64,000 nucleotides of DNA from Janthinobacterium sp. UMAB-56. Its GTDB lineage: Bacteria > Pseudomonadota > Gammaproteobacteria > Burkholderiales > Burkholderiaceae_D. The stretch lies in contig NZ_LT607671.1 in the NCBI RefSeq assembly GCF_900095265.1, positions 1 to 64,000 of the forward strand, written 5' to 3'. Each line of letters opens with the position of its first letter. Position 1 is the first letter of the stretch. Under the pieces are notes generated by a model, which did not search any database, was not told the origin of the DNA, and saw only the letters and a list, made by a program, of their open reading frames with translations. Shown piece after piece: positions 56,653 through 64,000 of the stretch. A program made the translations under genes and the position numbers.

Positions 56653-56909
56653 AAACCCTGCTGCTGTTCCTGCTGCGCGCTTATCAGTTGCTGATCAGCC
56701 CCATGCTGGGACAGAATTGCCGTTTCTATCCGAGCTGTTCGCATTACGCGATGGAAGCGCTGCGCGTGCACGGTACTGCCAAGGGCAGCCTGCTGGCTGC
56801 CAAGCGCCTGTGCCGTTGCCACCCCTGGAATGAAGGGGGCGTCGACCCGGTGCCGCCGGCCGATTGCAAACAATCTTCAACGACCGCTTGCGGTTGCAAC
56901 CACTCCTGA
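56649..56909 (+). CDS. yidD: Membrane protein insertion efficiency factor YidD
   Basis: An 86-residue protein with the family signature [25 protein letters not shown] and the RCHPW motif; the Cys residues are conserved. An N-terminal amphipathic/hydrophobic helix binds it to the inner membrane, where it helps YidC-dependent insertion. It overlaps rnpA by 4 bases (ATGA) and is followed by yidC 11 bases later. Confidence 0.96.
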   Translation: MKTLLLFLLRAYQLLISPMLGQNCRFYPSCSHYAMEALRVHGTAKGSLLAAKRLCRCHPWNEGGVDPVPPADCKQSSTTACGCNHS

Positions 56910-56920
56910 CAAATACCCTA

Positions 56921-58657
56921 ATGGATATCAATAAACGTACCATCCTGTGGATCGTGTTTTCCGTCTCGCTGGTAATTCTCTGGAACGAATGGATGATCTC
57001 GAACGGCAAGCCGTCGATGTTCTCCGCGAACACGGAACAAACCGCCAAGGCGCCTGCGACCCCTGCCAAGACGGATGCCCTGGCTGCCGCAGCTGCAGCA
57101 GGCGTGCCTGCCCTGCCGGGCGAGGCTGTCGATCCCGCCGCGTTCAAGCGCGAAGTGATTACCATCACCACCGACGTCATCAAGGTCGACATCGACACCC
57201 TGGGCGGCCAGGTCAAGCGTCTGGAATTGCTGAAATTCAAGGGCGCTGGCAATCCGGGCTGGTTTGGCGGCTGCTTCGGCCTGTTCAAGGTGTGCCAGCC
57301 CGATGACGGCAAGCAAAACGAAGTGCTGTTCGACGAAGGCGCGAACCACACCTACCTGGCGCAATCGGGCCTGGTCGGCGGTCCTTTCCCTACCCATGCG
57401 AGCGGTTTCACCGTGCAGCCTGGCGTGCGTACCCTCGGTGACGGCAAGCAAGTGCAACTGGTGATGGAAGCGGTCGAAGGCGGCGTCAAGCTGACCAAGA
57501 CGTTTACCTTCAAGCGTGGCGACTACGTCATCGACGTGCGCCACGACGTGGCCAACGTGGGCGCGGCAGCCGTTACGCCGCAGCTGTATCTGCAACTGAC
57601 GCATGACGGCAACAAGCCGGTCGGCGACTCCTTCTTCAACAGCAGCTTCACCGGTCCGACGCTGTACACGCCGCAGGACAAGTACCAGAAGCTGACGTTC
57701 GAGAAAATCGAAAAAGCGGCCGTGGAAGACGAGAAGAAGGGCAACGACAACGCCATGAAGGGCTTGCACCCGGCGACGGCGAATGGCGGCTGGTTTGCTA
57801 TTTCGCAACACTTCTTCGTTTCCGCCTTCGTTCCGCCTGAAAACGCCAAGCGCGACATCTTCACCAAGAAGGTCGGCACCAACCTGTACGCCATCGGCAA
57901 CGTGCTGCCATTGCCTACCCTGGCGCCAGGCGCCACGGCCAGCATGGACAGCAAGCTGTACTCGGGGCCGCAAATCGCGCATCAGCTTGAAACGGTATCG
58001 CCTGGCCTGGAGCTGGTCAAGGATTACGGCTGGCTGACCATCATCGCCAAGCCGATCTTCTGGGTCATGGAACATATTCACAGCGTGCTGGGCAACTGGG
58101 GCTGGACCATCATCGCCTTCACGATCCTGATCAAGCTGGCATTCTTCCCCTTGTCGGCCGCCGGCTACCGCAGCATGGCCAAGATGAAACTGGTCACGCC
58201 GAAGATGCAGGCGATCCGCGAGCGCTACAAAGGCGATCCGCAAAAGATGAACCAGGCCACGATGGAGCTGTACAAGACGGAAAAGATCAATCCGCTGGGC
58301 GGCTGCCTGCCGATTCTGATCCAGATGCCCGTCTTTATCGCCCTGTACTGGGTGCTGAACGCGTCCGTGGAAATCCGCGGCGCGCCATGGATCGGCTGGA
58401 TCACCGATCTGGCCCAGCATGACCCATGGTGCATCCTGCCTGTGCTGTACGCGATCTCGATGTACATCACGACCAAGCTGAACCCGGCCCCGGCCGATCC
58501 GATGCAAGCGAAGATGATGCTGTTCATGCCACTGGCATTCTCGGTGATGTTCTTCTTCTTCCCGTCGGGCTTGGTACTCTACTGGGTCGTCAACAACGTC
58601 CTGTCGATCGGCCAGCAATGGGTGATCACCAAGAAATACGCGCCTGCCGCCAAGTAA
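56921..58657 (+). CDS. yidC: Membrane protein insertase YidC
   Basis: A 578-residue insertase of the Gram-negative long form: TM1 (about 6-24), a large periplasmic P1 domain (about 50-370) and five conserved C-terminal helices (from about 380), with GWTIIAFTILIKLAFFPLS, MAKMKLVTPKMQ and GGCLPILIQMPVFIALYWVL. The hydrophilic groove Arg is in the KLAFFPLSAAGYRS segment. It inserts small membrane proteins alone or with Sec. ATG 56921 starts MDINKRTILW, the conserved N-terminus. Confidence 0.97.
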   Translation: MDINKRTILWIVFSVSLVILWNEWMISNGKPSMFSANTEQTAKAPATPAKTDALAAAAAAGVPALPGEAVDPAAFKREVITITTDVIKVDIDTLGGQVKRLELLKFKGAGNPGWFGGCFGLFKVCQPDDGKQNEVLFDEGANHTYLAQSGLVGGPFPTHASGFTVQPGVRTLGDGKQVQLVMEAVEGGVKLTKTFTFKRGDYVIDVRHDVANVGAAAVTPQLYLQLTHDGNKPVGDSFFNSSFTGPTLYTPQDKYQKLTFEKIEKAAVEDEKKGNDNAMKGLHPATANGGWFAISQHFFVSAFVPPENAKRDIFTKKVGTNLYAIGNVLPLPTLAPGATASMDSKLYSGPQIAHQLETVSPGLELVKDYGWLTIIAKPIFWVMEHIHSVLGNWGWTIIAFTILIKLAFFPLSAAGYRSMAKMKLVTPKMQAIRERYKGDPQKMNQATMELYKTEKINPLGGCLPILIQMPVFIALYWVLNASVEIRGAPWIGWITDLAQHDPWCILPVLYAISMYITTKLNPAPADPMQAKMMLFMPLAFSVMFFFFPSGLVLYWVVNNVLSIGQQWVITKKYAPAAK

Positions 58658-58674
58658 TTCCGGCCAGCGAACAG

Positions 58675-58702
58675 AAAGCCCGCCTTGTGCGGGCTTTTTT
58701 TT
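58675..58702 (+). terminator. Terminator of the rpmH-yidC operon
   Basis: A 9-bp stem (58675-58683 with 58689-58697) and 5-nt loop, followed by a run of T residues. Confidence 0.92.
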
Positions 58703-58731
58703 GACATCGGACCCGATGGGGCCGATGTCAA
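58701..58731. other. Second long inverted repeat after yidC
   Basis: TTGACATCGG (58701-58710) and CCGATGTCAA (58722-58731) form a perfect 10-bp stem that extends into the flanking T and A runs to about 15 bp. It overlaps the preceding terminator's T-tract and could be a bidirectional back-up terminator. Confidence 0.6.
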
Positions 58732-58840
58732 AAAAGTGGGTTTTGTCGGTTTCCACTGAGCGCCCCCTTTATGTGCACCGCTTTGTCGCTGACAATAGCG
58801 CGGCCCCTGCAGCCTTCCCCGAATACACTACAATATCCCC

Positions 58841-60220
58841 ATGAAACTCGACTCTTCCCCTATCGCCGCCATCGCCACCGCACCGGGACGCGGCGGCATC
58901 GGCGTGGTACGCGCCTCCGGCAAAAACCTCGCTCCCCTGATGACGGCCCTGTTCGGCGCGCAGCAGCTCAAGGCGCGCCACGCCACTTACCTGCCATTCA
59001 CGGAAAGCGATGGCGCCATCATCGACCAGGGCATCGCCATCCACTTCAAGGGCCCGCATTCGTATACGGGCGAAGACGTGCTGGAATTGCAAGGGCACGG
59101 CGGCCCCGTGGTGTTGCAGTTGCTGCTGGCGCGCGTGCTGGAAGCAGGCAAGGACAGCGGTTTGCGCCTGGCCGAACCTGGCGAATTCACGCGCCGCGCC
59201 TTTTTGAATGACAAGCTGGATCTGGCGCAAGCCGAAGCCGTGGCCGACCTGATCGACGCATCCACGGAAGCGGCGGCCAAGTCCGCCTCGCAATCGCTGT
59301 CGGGCGCGTTCTCCAACACCATCCACGCGCTGGTAGAGCAGGTGACGGGACTGCGCATGTTGGTCGAGGCAACCCTGGACTTTCCGGAAGAAGAAATCGA
59401 TTTCCTGGAGAAATCGAATGCGCGCGGCCAGTTGAAAGCCGTCATCGAAGCCTTGAATAAAGTGTTTGCCCAGGCGGCGCAGGGCGCGCTGCTGCGCGAA
59501 GGCCTCAATGTCGTGCTGGCTGGCCAGCCGAATGTCGGCAAGTCATCGTTGCTGAACGCGTTGGCGGGCGCCGACGTGGCGATTGTCACGCCGATCGCCG
59601 GCACCACGCGCGACAAAGTCAGCGAAACCATCCAGATCGAAGGCATTCCGCTCAACATCATCGACACGGCCGGTATCCGCAGCGCGGGCGACACCATCGA
59701 CGCCGTCGAGCGCATCGGTATCGAGCGCACCTGGGGCGAAATCGGCAAGGCCGACGTGATCTTGCACCTGCTGGATGCCGACCATGGCCCCACCCTGGCC
59801 GACGAAACCATCGTCGCCGCCTTCCCCGAAGGCGTGCCCGTGGTGCGCGTGTGGAACAAGATTGACCTGTCGGGCCACAAACCCAGCGTCGACAGCCTGC
59901 CCGACGCCACCCACGTCTACCTGTCGGCGCACGAGCACATCGGCATCGATTTGTTGCGCGCGGAGCTCTTGCGCATTGCCGGCTGGCAGCAGACGGGCGA
60001 ATCGCTGTACCTGGCGCGCGAACGCCATCTGATCGCCTTGAAATCGGCAGGCAAGCACCTGGACATCGCCGCCGAACACGCGGCGCAGGACGATCAGTCG
60101 CTCGATCTGTTCGCCGAAGAGCTGCGCCTGGCGCAGGTGCAACTGTCGAGCATCACGGGCGAGTTTTCGCCGGACGATCTGCTGGGCGTGATTTTCAGCC
60201 GTTTCTGCATCGGCAAGTAA
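58841..60220 (+). CDS. mnmE: tRNA modification GTPase MnmE
   Basis: A 459-residue GTPase. The N-terminal folate-binding domain begins [19 protein letters not shown], the central helical domain follows, and the G domain carries G1 GQPNVGKSS (228-236), the GTTRD switch, DTAG and NKID. The C-terminus is the conserved catalytic CIGK. With MnmG it makes 5-carboxymethylaminomethyl uridine at tRNA wobble positions. It has its own transcription unit after the yidC terminator. Confidence 0.98.
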   Translation: MKLDSSPIAAIATAPGRGGIGVVRASGKNLAPLMTALFGAQQLKARHATYLPFTESDGAIIDQGIAIHFKGPHSYTGEDVLELQGHGGPVVLQLLLARVLEAGKDSGLRLAEPGEFTRRAFLNDKLDLAQAEAVADLIDASTEAAAKSASQSLSGAFSNTIHALVEQVTGLRMLVEATLDFPEEEIDFLEKSNARGQLKAVIEALNKVFAQAAQGALLREGLNVVLAGQPNVGKSSLLNALAGADVAIVTPIAGTTRDKVSETIQIEGIPLNIIDTAGIRSAGDTIDAVERIGIERTWGEIGKADVILHLLDADHGPTLADETIVAAFPEGVPVVRVWNKIDLSGHKPSVDSLPDATHVYLSAHEHIGIDLLRAELLRIAGWQQTGESLYLARERHLIALKSAGKHLDIAAEHAAQDDQSLDLFAEELRLAQVQLSSITGEFSPDDLLGVIFSRFCIGK

Positions 60221-60228
60221 GAGCGGCC

Positions 60229-60537
60229 ATGAAGCGAATCCTGATCGCCGGTGTGCTGTGGTGTTTGCCCCTGCTGGCAACGGCACAGGAAAAACTGCCG
60301 CGCGACGTGGCGCGGTTTGTCGAGAACGCCCAGATGTGCGAGCACTTTGCCGGCGAGTGGGATGAGAACGACAAGGCGCGCCAACGCGACATTACGCAAG
60401 CCATCGAACAATCGTGTGGCCAGGCGCAGCGGCAGTGGAAACGGCTGTCCGCCAAGTATGCGGGCCAGCCGAAGTGGCAGAAAATCATAGACGAACAGGC
60501 CAATGACGCGGTGCGCAGCTACCGAAAATCTAGCTAG
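60229..60537 (+). CDS. Small exported hypothetical protein
   Basis: A 102-residue protein with a signal peptide (MKRILIAGVLWCLPLLATAQ; cleavage near residue 19) and a charged, mainly helical mature part with two Cys residues (MCEHF and QSCGQ) that could form a disulfide. It starts 8 bases after mnmE and may be co-transcribed with it. No known family recognised. Confidence 0.75.
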   Translation: MKRILIAGVLWCLPLLATAQEKLPRDVARFVENAQMCEHFAGEWDENDKARQRDITQAIEQSCGQAQRQWKRLSAKYAGQPKWQKIIDEQANDAVRSYRKSS

Positions 60538-60629
60538 CATCTGCCCAGTTGAGAATTATCATGAAGTCCAAATTGCGCTGACGTAATCTTGCTGAGCGGC
60601 CTTGAAGTGCCGCTAGGAAAGGAAGCGCC

Positions 60630-60827
60630 ATGGACAGCAAACAGCCGGATGTCGTGGAATGCGAAGCAGAGGTGGTGGTGGCTCTGCCTGCCTTGCCGGA
60701 CTTGATCGCCACCTTGCCGGCAAAAGGCGCGTGCTGGTATTGCGACAAGCCGCTCGATGCCGTGCGCCGTTTCTGTTGCAAGAGTTGTTGCGTGGCGTAT
60801 GCGGAAGAGGCGCAATACCACCGTTGA
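60630..60827 (+). CDS. Small Cys-rich, probable zinc-binding protein
   Basis: A 65-residue protein. The C-terminal half has CWYC, then CCKSCC about 18 residues later, a four-Cys arrangement like a small zinc ribbon or treble-clef finger. GGAAAGGAAG lies before the ATG, so translation is well supported. It is followed by a convergent Hpt gene. Function unknown; nucleic-acid or protein binding are both possible. Confidence 0.7.
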   Translation: MDSKQPDVVECEAEVVVALPALPDLIATLPAKGACWYCDKPLDAVRRFCCKSCCVAYAEEAQYHR

Positions 60828-60836
60828 GGGTCGCAA

Positions 60837-61472
60837 CTAGCGGCGCCGCAGCAGTGCCGCCAGCGCACCATCGTAGTCGAATTCATGCGCAGCTGCCGCT
60901 ACTTCCTGGTAGACGTGCACGCCCAGGCTGGCCGCGAGCAGGCTGGCCGAGTTTTCCAGGATATCGATGGCCGCGCCGTCGCCTTCGCGCAGGTGGCTGG
61001 CCAGGCGCGTCAGCAGCAGCTGGATGGCCGGCGCGGACGGATCGGGCGCCACATCCTGCGCCGCCGTGTGGGCCGTTTCCGGCGCGCCCAGCAGGCTGCT
61101 GACCGCTCCGAGCAATTGATCCTGGGCCAGTTCCAGTTGCAGCATCTGCTGGGCAAGATCGGGCGCCTGCGCGCGCAATGCCGACTCCAGGGTGGCTGAC
61201 AGGCCATGCACGTGGCGCGCACCGATCATGCCGGCGGCTCCTTTCAGGGTATGCGCCTTCAGGCGCGCGCAGGCATAGTTGCCCGCGTCGAATTCGGCGC
61301 GGATCTGGCACGGCGTGGTGCTGTGGTCATGCAGGAAGCGGCGCAGGATTTTCAGGTACAGGATGCGGTCGCCCATGATGCGGTCCAGTCCGTTCTCGAC
61401 ATCGAGAATACGGACCATGTCGGATGCAGCAACGGCGGCATCATCATCGCAAGTGGCGTGTGGTTTCATCAT
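60837..61472 (-). CDS. Orphan Hpt (histidine phosphotransfer) domain protein
   Basis: A 211-residue soluble protein. An Hpt domain (about 20-115) has the phosphorylatable His-74 in AHTLKGAAGMIGA. The C-terminal 80 residues form a second helical unit like the tail that follows Hpt domains in hybrid sensor kinases, without its own HxxKG. No kinase or receiver is adjacent. Two adjacent ATGs (61472, 61469) can serve; the ribosome site is weak. It probably relays phosphate between a hybrid kinase and a regulator encoded elsewhere. Confidence 0.82.
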   Translation of the reverse strand: MMKPHATCDDDAAVAASDMVRILDVENGLDRIMGDRILYLKILRRFLHDHSTTPCQIRAEFDAGNYACARLKAHTLKGAAGMIGARHVHGLSATLESALRAQAPDLAQQMLQLELAQDQLLGAVSSLLGAPETAHTAAQDVAPDPSAPAIQLLLTRLASHLREGDGAAIDILENSASLLAASLGVHVYQEVAAAAHEFDYDGALAALLRRR

Positions 61473-61580
61473 GCCTGGTGTGCAGGGCGCCCCAAAACTT
61501 GTCAATTGCCGTAAAGCAGGAACTGCTATTTTACATCCAGTCGTGCTCGACACTGCGCCCGCTTGGCAAGGCGTGTCGCC

Positions 61581-62531
61581 CTAGCGCGTGCTGAAGGACC
61601 AGCTGTACGTGACGTCCGCGCCATTGACTTTGCCGATGAAACTTACGTCATAGCTGGTGTTCGGGCTCAAGGGCGCCAGTGGAATGATGGATGCGGCCGA
61701 GACCGGCGTATGCACATCGCTGCCGCTGGTGAGCAGGCGTACTGCCAGGTCGCTGCCGGCACCGCGCTGGCGCACGCTGAACGCCGCCACGCTGACGGAC
61801 GTGCCGTAGTTGGCGTGCACGCTGATCGGGTAGCCGACCACGTCCTGGTTTGGCACGGGATCGGGCGATTCGTTATCGCTGGAGAAACTGACGGCCACTT
61901 TCTGCTGCCCGCTAAAAGGGTAGGTGACGATCTGTCCCGCCGCCAGCCCGGGGCCATAGCTGCGGTTGCCGGCCAGGTCGGTAGTGAAATACGCATAACC
62001 GGCGCCGCTGACGGCCGCGCCCGCGCCACCTTCCTTGAATAGCGGTTCGAAAATGACGAAGCGGTGATAGATGGCCGTGACCAGCTCTTCGGCCAGGTAA
62101 AAGCCCGACGTGTTGCTCGCGCCGGCGATGACTTCACCCTGCAGCGAAGTGACGACGTAGCCGGTCTTGGCCAGGCGGTCGCCCAGTTTGACGCCCGTAA
62201 AGCCGGGCTTGCCCTGCACTTGCTCGTGCGCCACCGTATTGTTGAGATTCAGATAGTTGGAATGGCCCAGGGCCGCGCTGTCGATCTGGCCGTTGCGTAC
62301 CAGCGGCGACAGGCCGATCTGGCTGCGCCGGTAGTTGAACCAGTTGAAACCGTCGGTGGCGATATTGTTGCTGAGGACGGGAGCGCCCGGTTCCTGTGTC
62401 AGCTGTCCGGCCGGGGTCGAGGTGCTCAGCGATGACTTGCCGCCGCTATCGCCGCCGCCACAGGCGCTCAACAGGGCTGCGCTCAGCAGGGCGGATATCC
62501 AGTGTTTCCAACGCAGTGACGAGGCAATCAA
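61581..62531 (-). CDS. CAP (SCP/PR1) domain lipoprotein
   Basis: A 316-residue secreted protein. AGGAG sits 5 bases before a TTG at 62531, and no ATG precedes the signal peptide, so TTG is the start. The signal ends in LLSAC with the lipidated Cys, followed by a Gly/Ser-rich linker. The middle is a CAP domain (NWFNYRRSQIGLSPLVRN, LGHSNYLNLN with a His, and AHEQ) and the C-terminus is an Ig-like strand-rich region ending YSWSFSTR. Bacterial CAP proteins bind lipids or are envelope factors; the exact role is unknown. Confidence 0.82.
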   Translation of the reverse strand: MIASSLRWKHWISALLSAALLSACGGGDSGGKSSLSTSTPAGQLTQEPGAPVLSNNIATDGFNWFNYRRSQIGLSPLVRNGQIDSAALGHSNYLNLNNTVAHEQVQGKPGFTGVKLGDRLAKTGYVVTSLQGEVIAGASNTSGFYLAEELVTAIYHRFVIFEPLFKEGGAGAAVSGAGYAYFTTDLAGNRSYGPGLAAGQIVTYPFSGQQKVAVSFSSDNESPDPVPNQDVVGYPISVHANYGTSVSVAAFSVRQRGAGSDLAVRLLTSGSDVHTPVSAASIIPLAPLSPNTSYDVSFIGKVNGADVTYSWSFSTR

Positions 62532-62733
62532 GTTGACTCCTGTATAGGTAGGCAGACAGGGGGAGGGGCGGTGTGTTGCCCTGTGAAACGATTCTAAGGC
62601 ATTTTGATCTGCCGTAGAGCATCCATGAAAAGATATGTCGCGCGCTCGTGCGCGGACGGTGCTGCAGCTGCGCAGGGTAGAATGAGCAAAGTGCAGCGTT
62701 TGCCGCTGCTTTGCCTGATTCCCGCTACTTTGA

Positions 62734-63540
62734 TTGCCGACAAATTTGAACACATTGCCCAAGTCGCGCCTGCAGCGCGCCAAATATGCCTTGCCCAGCA
62801 TGGTGACTTTGCTGTCGATAGCCTGTGGTTTTGCCAGCATCGTCATTTCCGTCGATAACGCGACCGTCGGCGATGCGGATGCCTATCGCCTGGCAGCGGC
62901 GCTGCTGGTGCTCGCCGGGGTATTTGATGCGCTCGACGGCTATGTCGCCCGGCTGACGGGGACCAGTTCGCAGTTCGGTGTGCAGCTCGATTCCATCGCC
63001 GACGTGATGAATTTCGGCTGCGCGCCGGCCGTTCTGTTGTACTGCTATGGCTTTGTGCAGATGGGCGTGCACGATCCGCTGCTGCTGCGTTTTGGCGGCA
63101 TGGCCAGCTTCTTCTTTGTCGCCTGCGGCGCCATGCGCCTGGCGCGCTTCAATGTGAACGTGGGGCGTACCGATCCCCTGTATTTCGTCGGCATGCCAAT
63201 CACGGCCGGGGCCGCCTGCGTGGCGGCCGTGGTGGTGGCCTGGCCGGCGCCCATCGATTCCATGCTGCACAGCTATCTGCTGATGCTGCTGCTGGTGGGC
63301 GTGGGCAGCCTGATGGTGTCGACCTTGCGTTTTCCCAGCTCCAAGCAAAAGAAAAGCCTGGCCGCGCTGCTGGTGCTGATCGCGGCCATCGCCCTGCTGG
63401 TATGGCTGAAGACCAGCTTCTTCGCACTGTTCTTCGCCGTCTACATCGCCGCCACCCTGGCCCTGAACCTGGCCTGGTATCTGGGCTGGCGGGGCATCGC
63501 TTTACCTCAGGTATTTAACGATCCCGACGAGATAGACTAA
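62734..63540 (+). CDS. pssA: CDP-diacylglycerol--serine O-phosphatidyltransferase (PssA-like)
   Basis: A 268-residue inner membrane enzyme with about seven to eight helices and the CDP-alcohol phosphatidyltransferase signature DGYVARLTGTSSQFGVQLDS (DG-x2-AR-x8-G-x3-D), completed by DV after IA. PssA joins CDP-diacylglycerol and L-serine to phosphatidylserine, the precursor of phosphatidylethanolamine. The start is uncertain: TTG 62734 is the earliest that fits, other in-frame TTGs exist, and the first ATG (62800 region) would remove part of the N-terminal arm. A different CDP-alcohol transferase is less likely. Confidence 0.85.
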   Translation: MPTNLNTLPKSRLQRAKYALPSMVTLLSIACGFASIVISVDNATVGDADAYRLAAALLVLAGVFDALDGYVARLTGTSSQFGVQLDSIADVMNFGCAPAVLLYCYGFVQMGVHDPLLLRFGGMASFFFVACGAMRLARFNVNVGRTDPLYFVGMPITAGAACVAAVVVAWPAPIDSMLHSYLLMLLLVGVGSLMVSTLRFPSSKQKKSLAALLVLIAAIALLVWLKTSFFALFFAVYIAATLALNLAWYLGWRGIALPQVFNDPDEID

Positions 63541-63543
63541 CTT

Positions 63544-64000
63544 TTAAGCGACCTCGTGCCCGCGCGCGGCGCGCAGGATGGCGAACCAGTCGCTGCGGCT
63601 GAGCGTGAACTGCGTACCTTCCACGGCCACGCCCACGGCCTCGATGCGGCCCGTGCCCGTCAGCGGTAGGGGACGGCATGGCAATTGCATGATCCAGGCA
63701 AATACCACGCTGGCAAACGGACGCTGCAGTTGATCGGCGATCTGCTTGATGACGTTGCGCAAGTTCTCCACATTCGCATCGCCGCCCTGGAACAGCCGGC
63801 CGCCCGCCAGCGGCGACCAGATCATCGGCGCCACCCCCACGTCTTGCAAGCCGTCGAAGGTTTCGTCGAACAGGGGCGCCACGTGCAGCGGCGAAAATTC
63901 CACCTGGTTCGTCACCAGCGGGTAGCGCCGGTGCAGGCACTCGAACTGGTGGCGGCTGAAATTGGATACGCCAAAGTGCAGCACCTTGCCCGCTTGCTGT
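63544..64000 (-). CDS. Aldo/keto reductase, C-terminal part (5' end outside window)
   Basis: The last 152 residues or so of an NADPH-dependent aldo/keto reductase, YdhF-like, running off the right edge. Readable parts are GVSNFSRHQFECL, TNQVEFSPLH, IWSPLAGGRLF and the nicotinamide-binding PLTGTGR(I) segment near the C-terminus. The TIM-barrel N-terminus with the catalytic Tyr and Lys lies beyond base 64000. It converges with the pssA gene, 3 bases apart. Substrate unknown. Confidence 0.87.
   Translation of the reverse strand, partial: QQAGKVLHFGVSNFSRHQFECLHRRYPLVTNQVEFSPLHVAPLFDETFDGLQDVGVAPMIWSPLAGGRLFQGGDANVENLRNVIKQIADQLQRPFASVVFAWIMQLPCRPLPLTGTGRIEAVGVAVEGTQFTLSRSDWFAILRAARGHEVA

Overview
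The window reads as chromosomal DNA of a GC-rich betaproteobacterium. The gene content (dnaA-dnaN-gyrB divergent from rpmH-rnpA-yidD-yidC-mnmE, beta-type porin, many MCPs, DctBD with DctA, YfcG-type GST) and protein style fit the Oxalobacteraceae, most likely Janthinobacterium or a close relative. This is inferred from protein resemblance only; no 16S gene is present. I see no phage, insertion sequence, tRNA, rRNA or CRISPR array.

Layout. 1-5.9 kb: tail of ssb, an acetoin/diacetyl reductase-type SDR, and an ABC exporter whose permease is fused to an M1 aminopeptidase. 6-8.5 kb: GNAT enzyme, outer membrane beta-barrel, metallophosphoesterase. 8.5-14.6 kb: a C4-dicarboxylate module (DctD, DctB, porin, DctA) with a sigma-54 promoter and a palindromic candidate activator site upstream of dctA. 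14.6-21.1 kb: TonB-dependent siderophore receptor with a Fur box, nudC, folE, an AraC regulator, two hypothetical genes and a small EamA protein. 21.4-27.5 kb: an MCP, a lipoprotein, a GST, then a periplasmic 5-hydroxyisourate hydrolase/HbpS-like operon divergent from an OmpR/CusS-type two-component system, with a CusR/HprR-like box between them. 27.5-30.9 kb: a large SF1 (DNA2/NAM7-like) helicase of unknown role. 31.1-36.4 kb: a four-gene operon of YtrA-type GntR repressor, ABC ATPase, a membrane protein with a large extracytoplasmic domain, and an S9 serine peptidase, preceded by a TTGACA promoter overlapped by a perfect 8-bp inverted repeat. 36.4-50.2 kb: two more MCPs ending in EWEEF, DinB, MarC, AraC/EamA, a MORN/YwqK-repeat exported protein, an AI-2E family permease, a GGDEF protein and a MarR-GNAT fusion.

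50.3-60.5 kb is the replication-origin neighbourhood. gyrB, dnaN and dnaA run leftward; rpmH, rnpA, yidD, yidC and mnmE run rightward. The 513-bp dnaA-rpmH gap holds two perfect DnaA boxes, degenerate boxes, an AT-rich run and a strong promoter for the rpmH operon, so it is the probable oriC. 60.2-64 kb holds small hypothetical genes, an orphan Hpt protein, a CAP-domain lipoprotein, a CDP-alcohol phosphatidyltransferase (PssA) and the 3' part of an aldo/keto reductase that runs off the window.

The best candidates for something undescribed are the GntR-ABC-permease-S9 peptidase operon (31.1-36.4 kb), which looks like a self-regulated peptide transport/cleavage or detoxification unit; the hydroxyisourate hydrolase/HbpS two-component locus (24.4-27.5 kb), which resembles the E. 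coli HprSR-HiuH arrangement; and the coiled-coil-bearing SF1 helicase between them.
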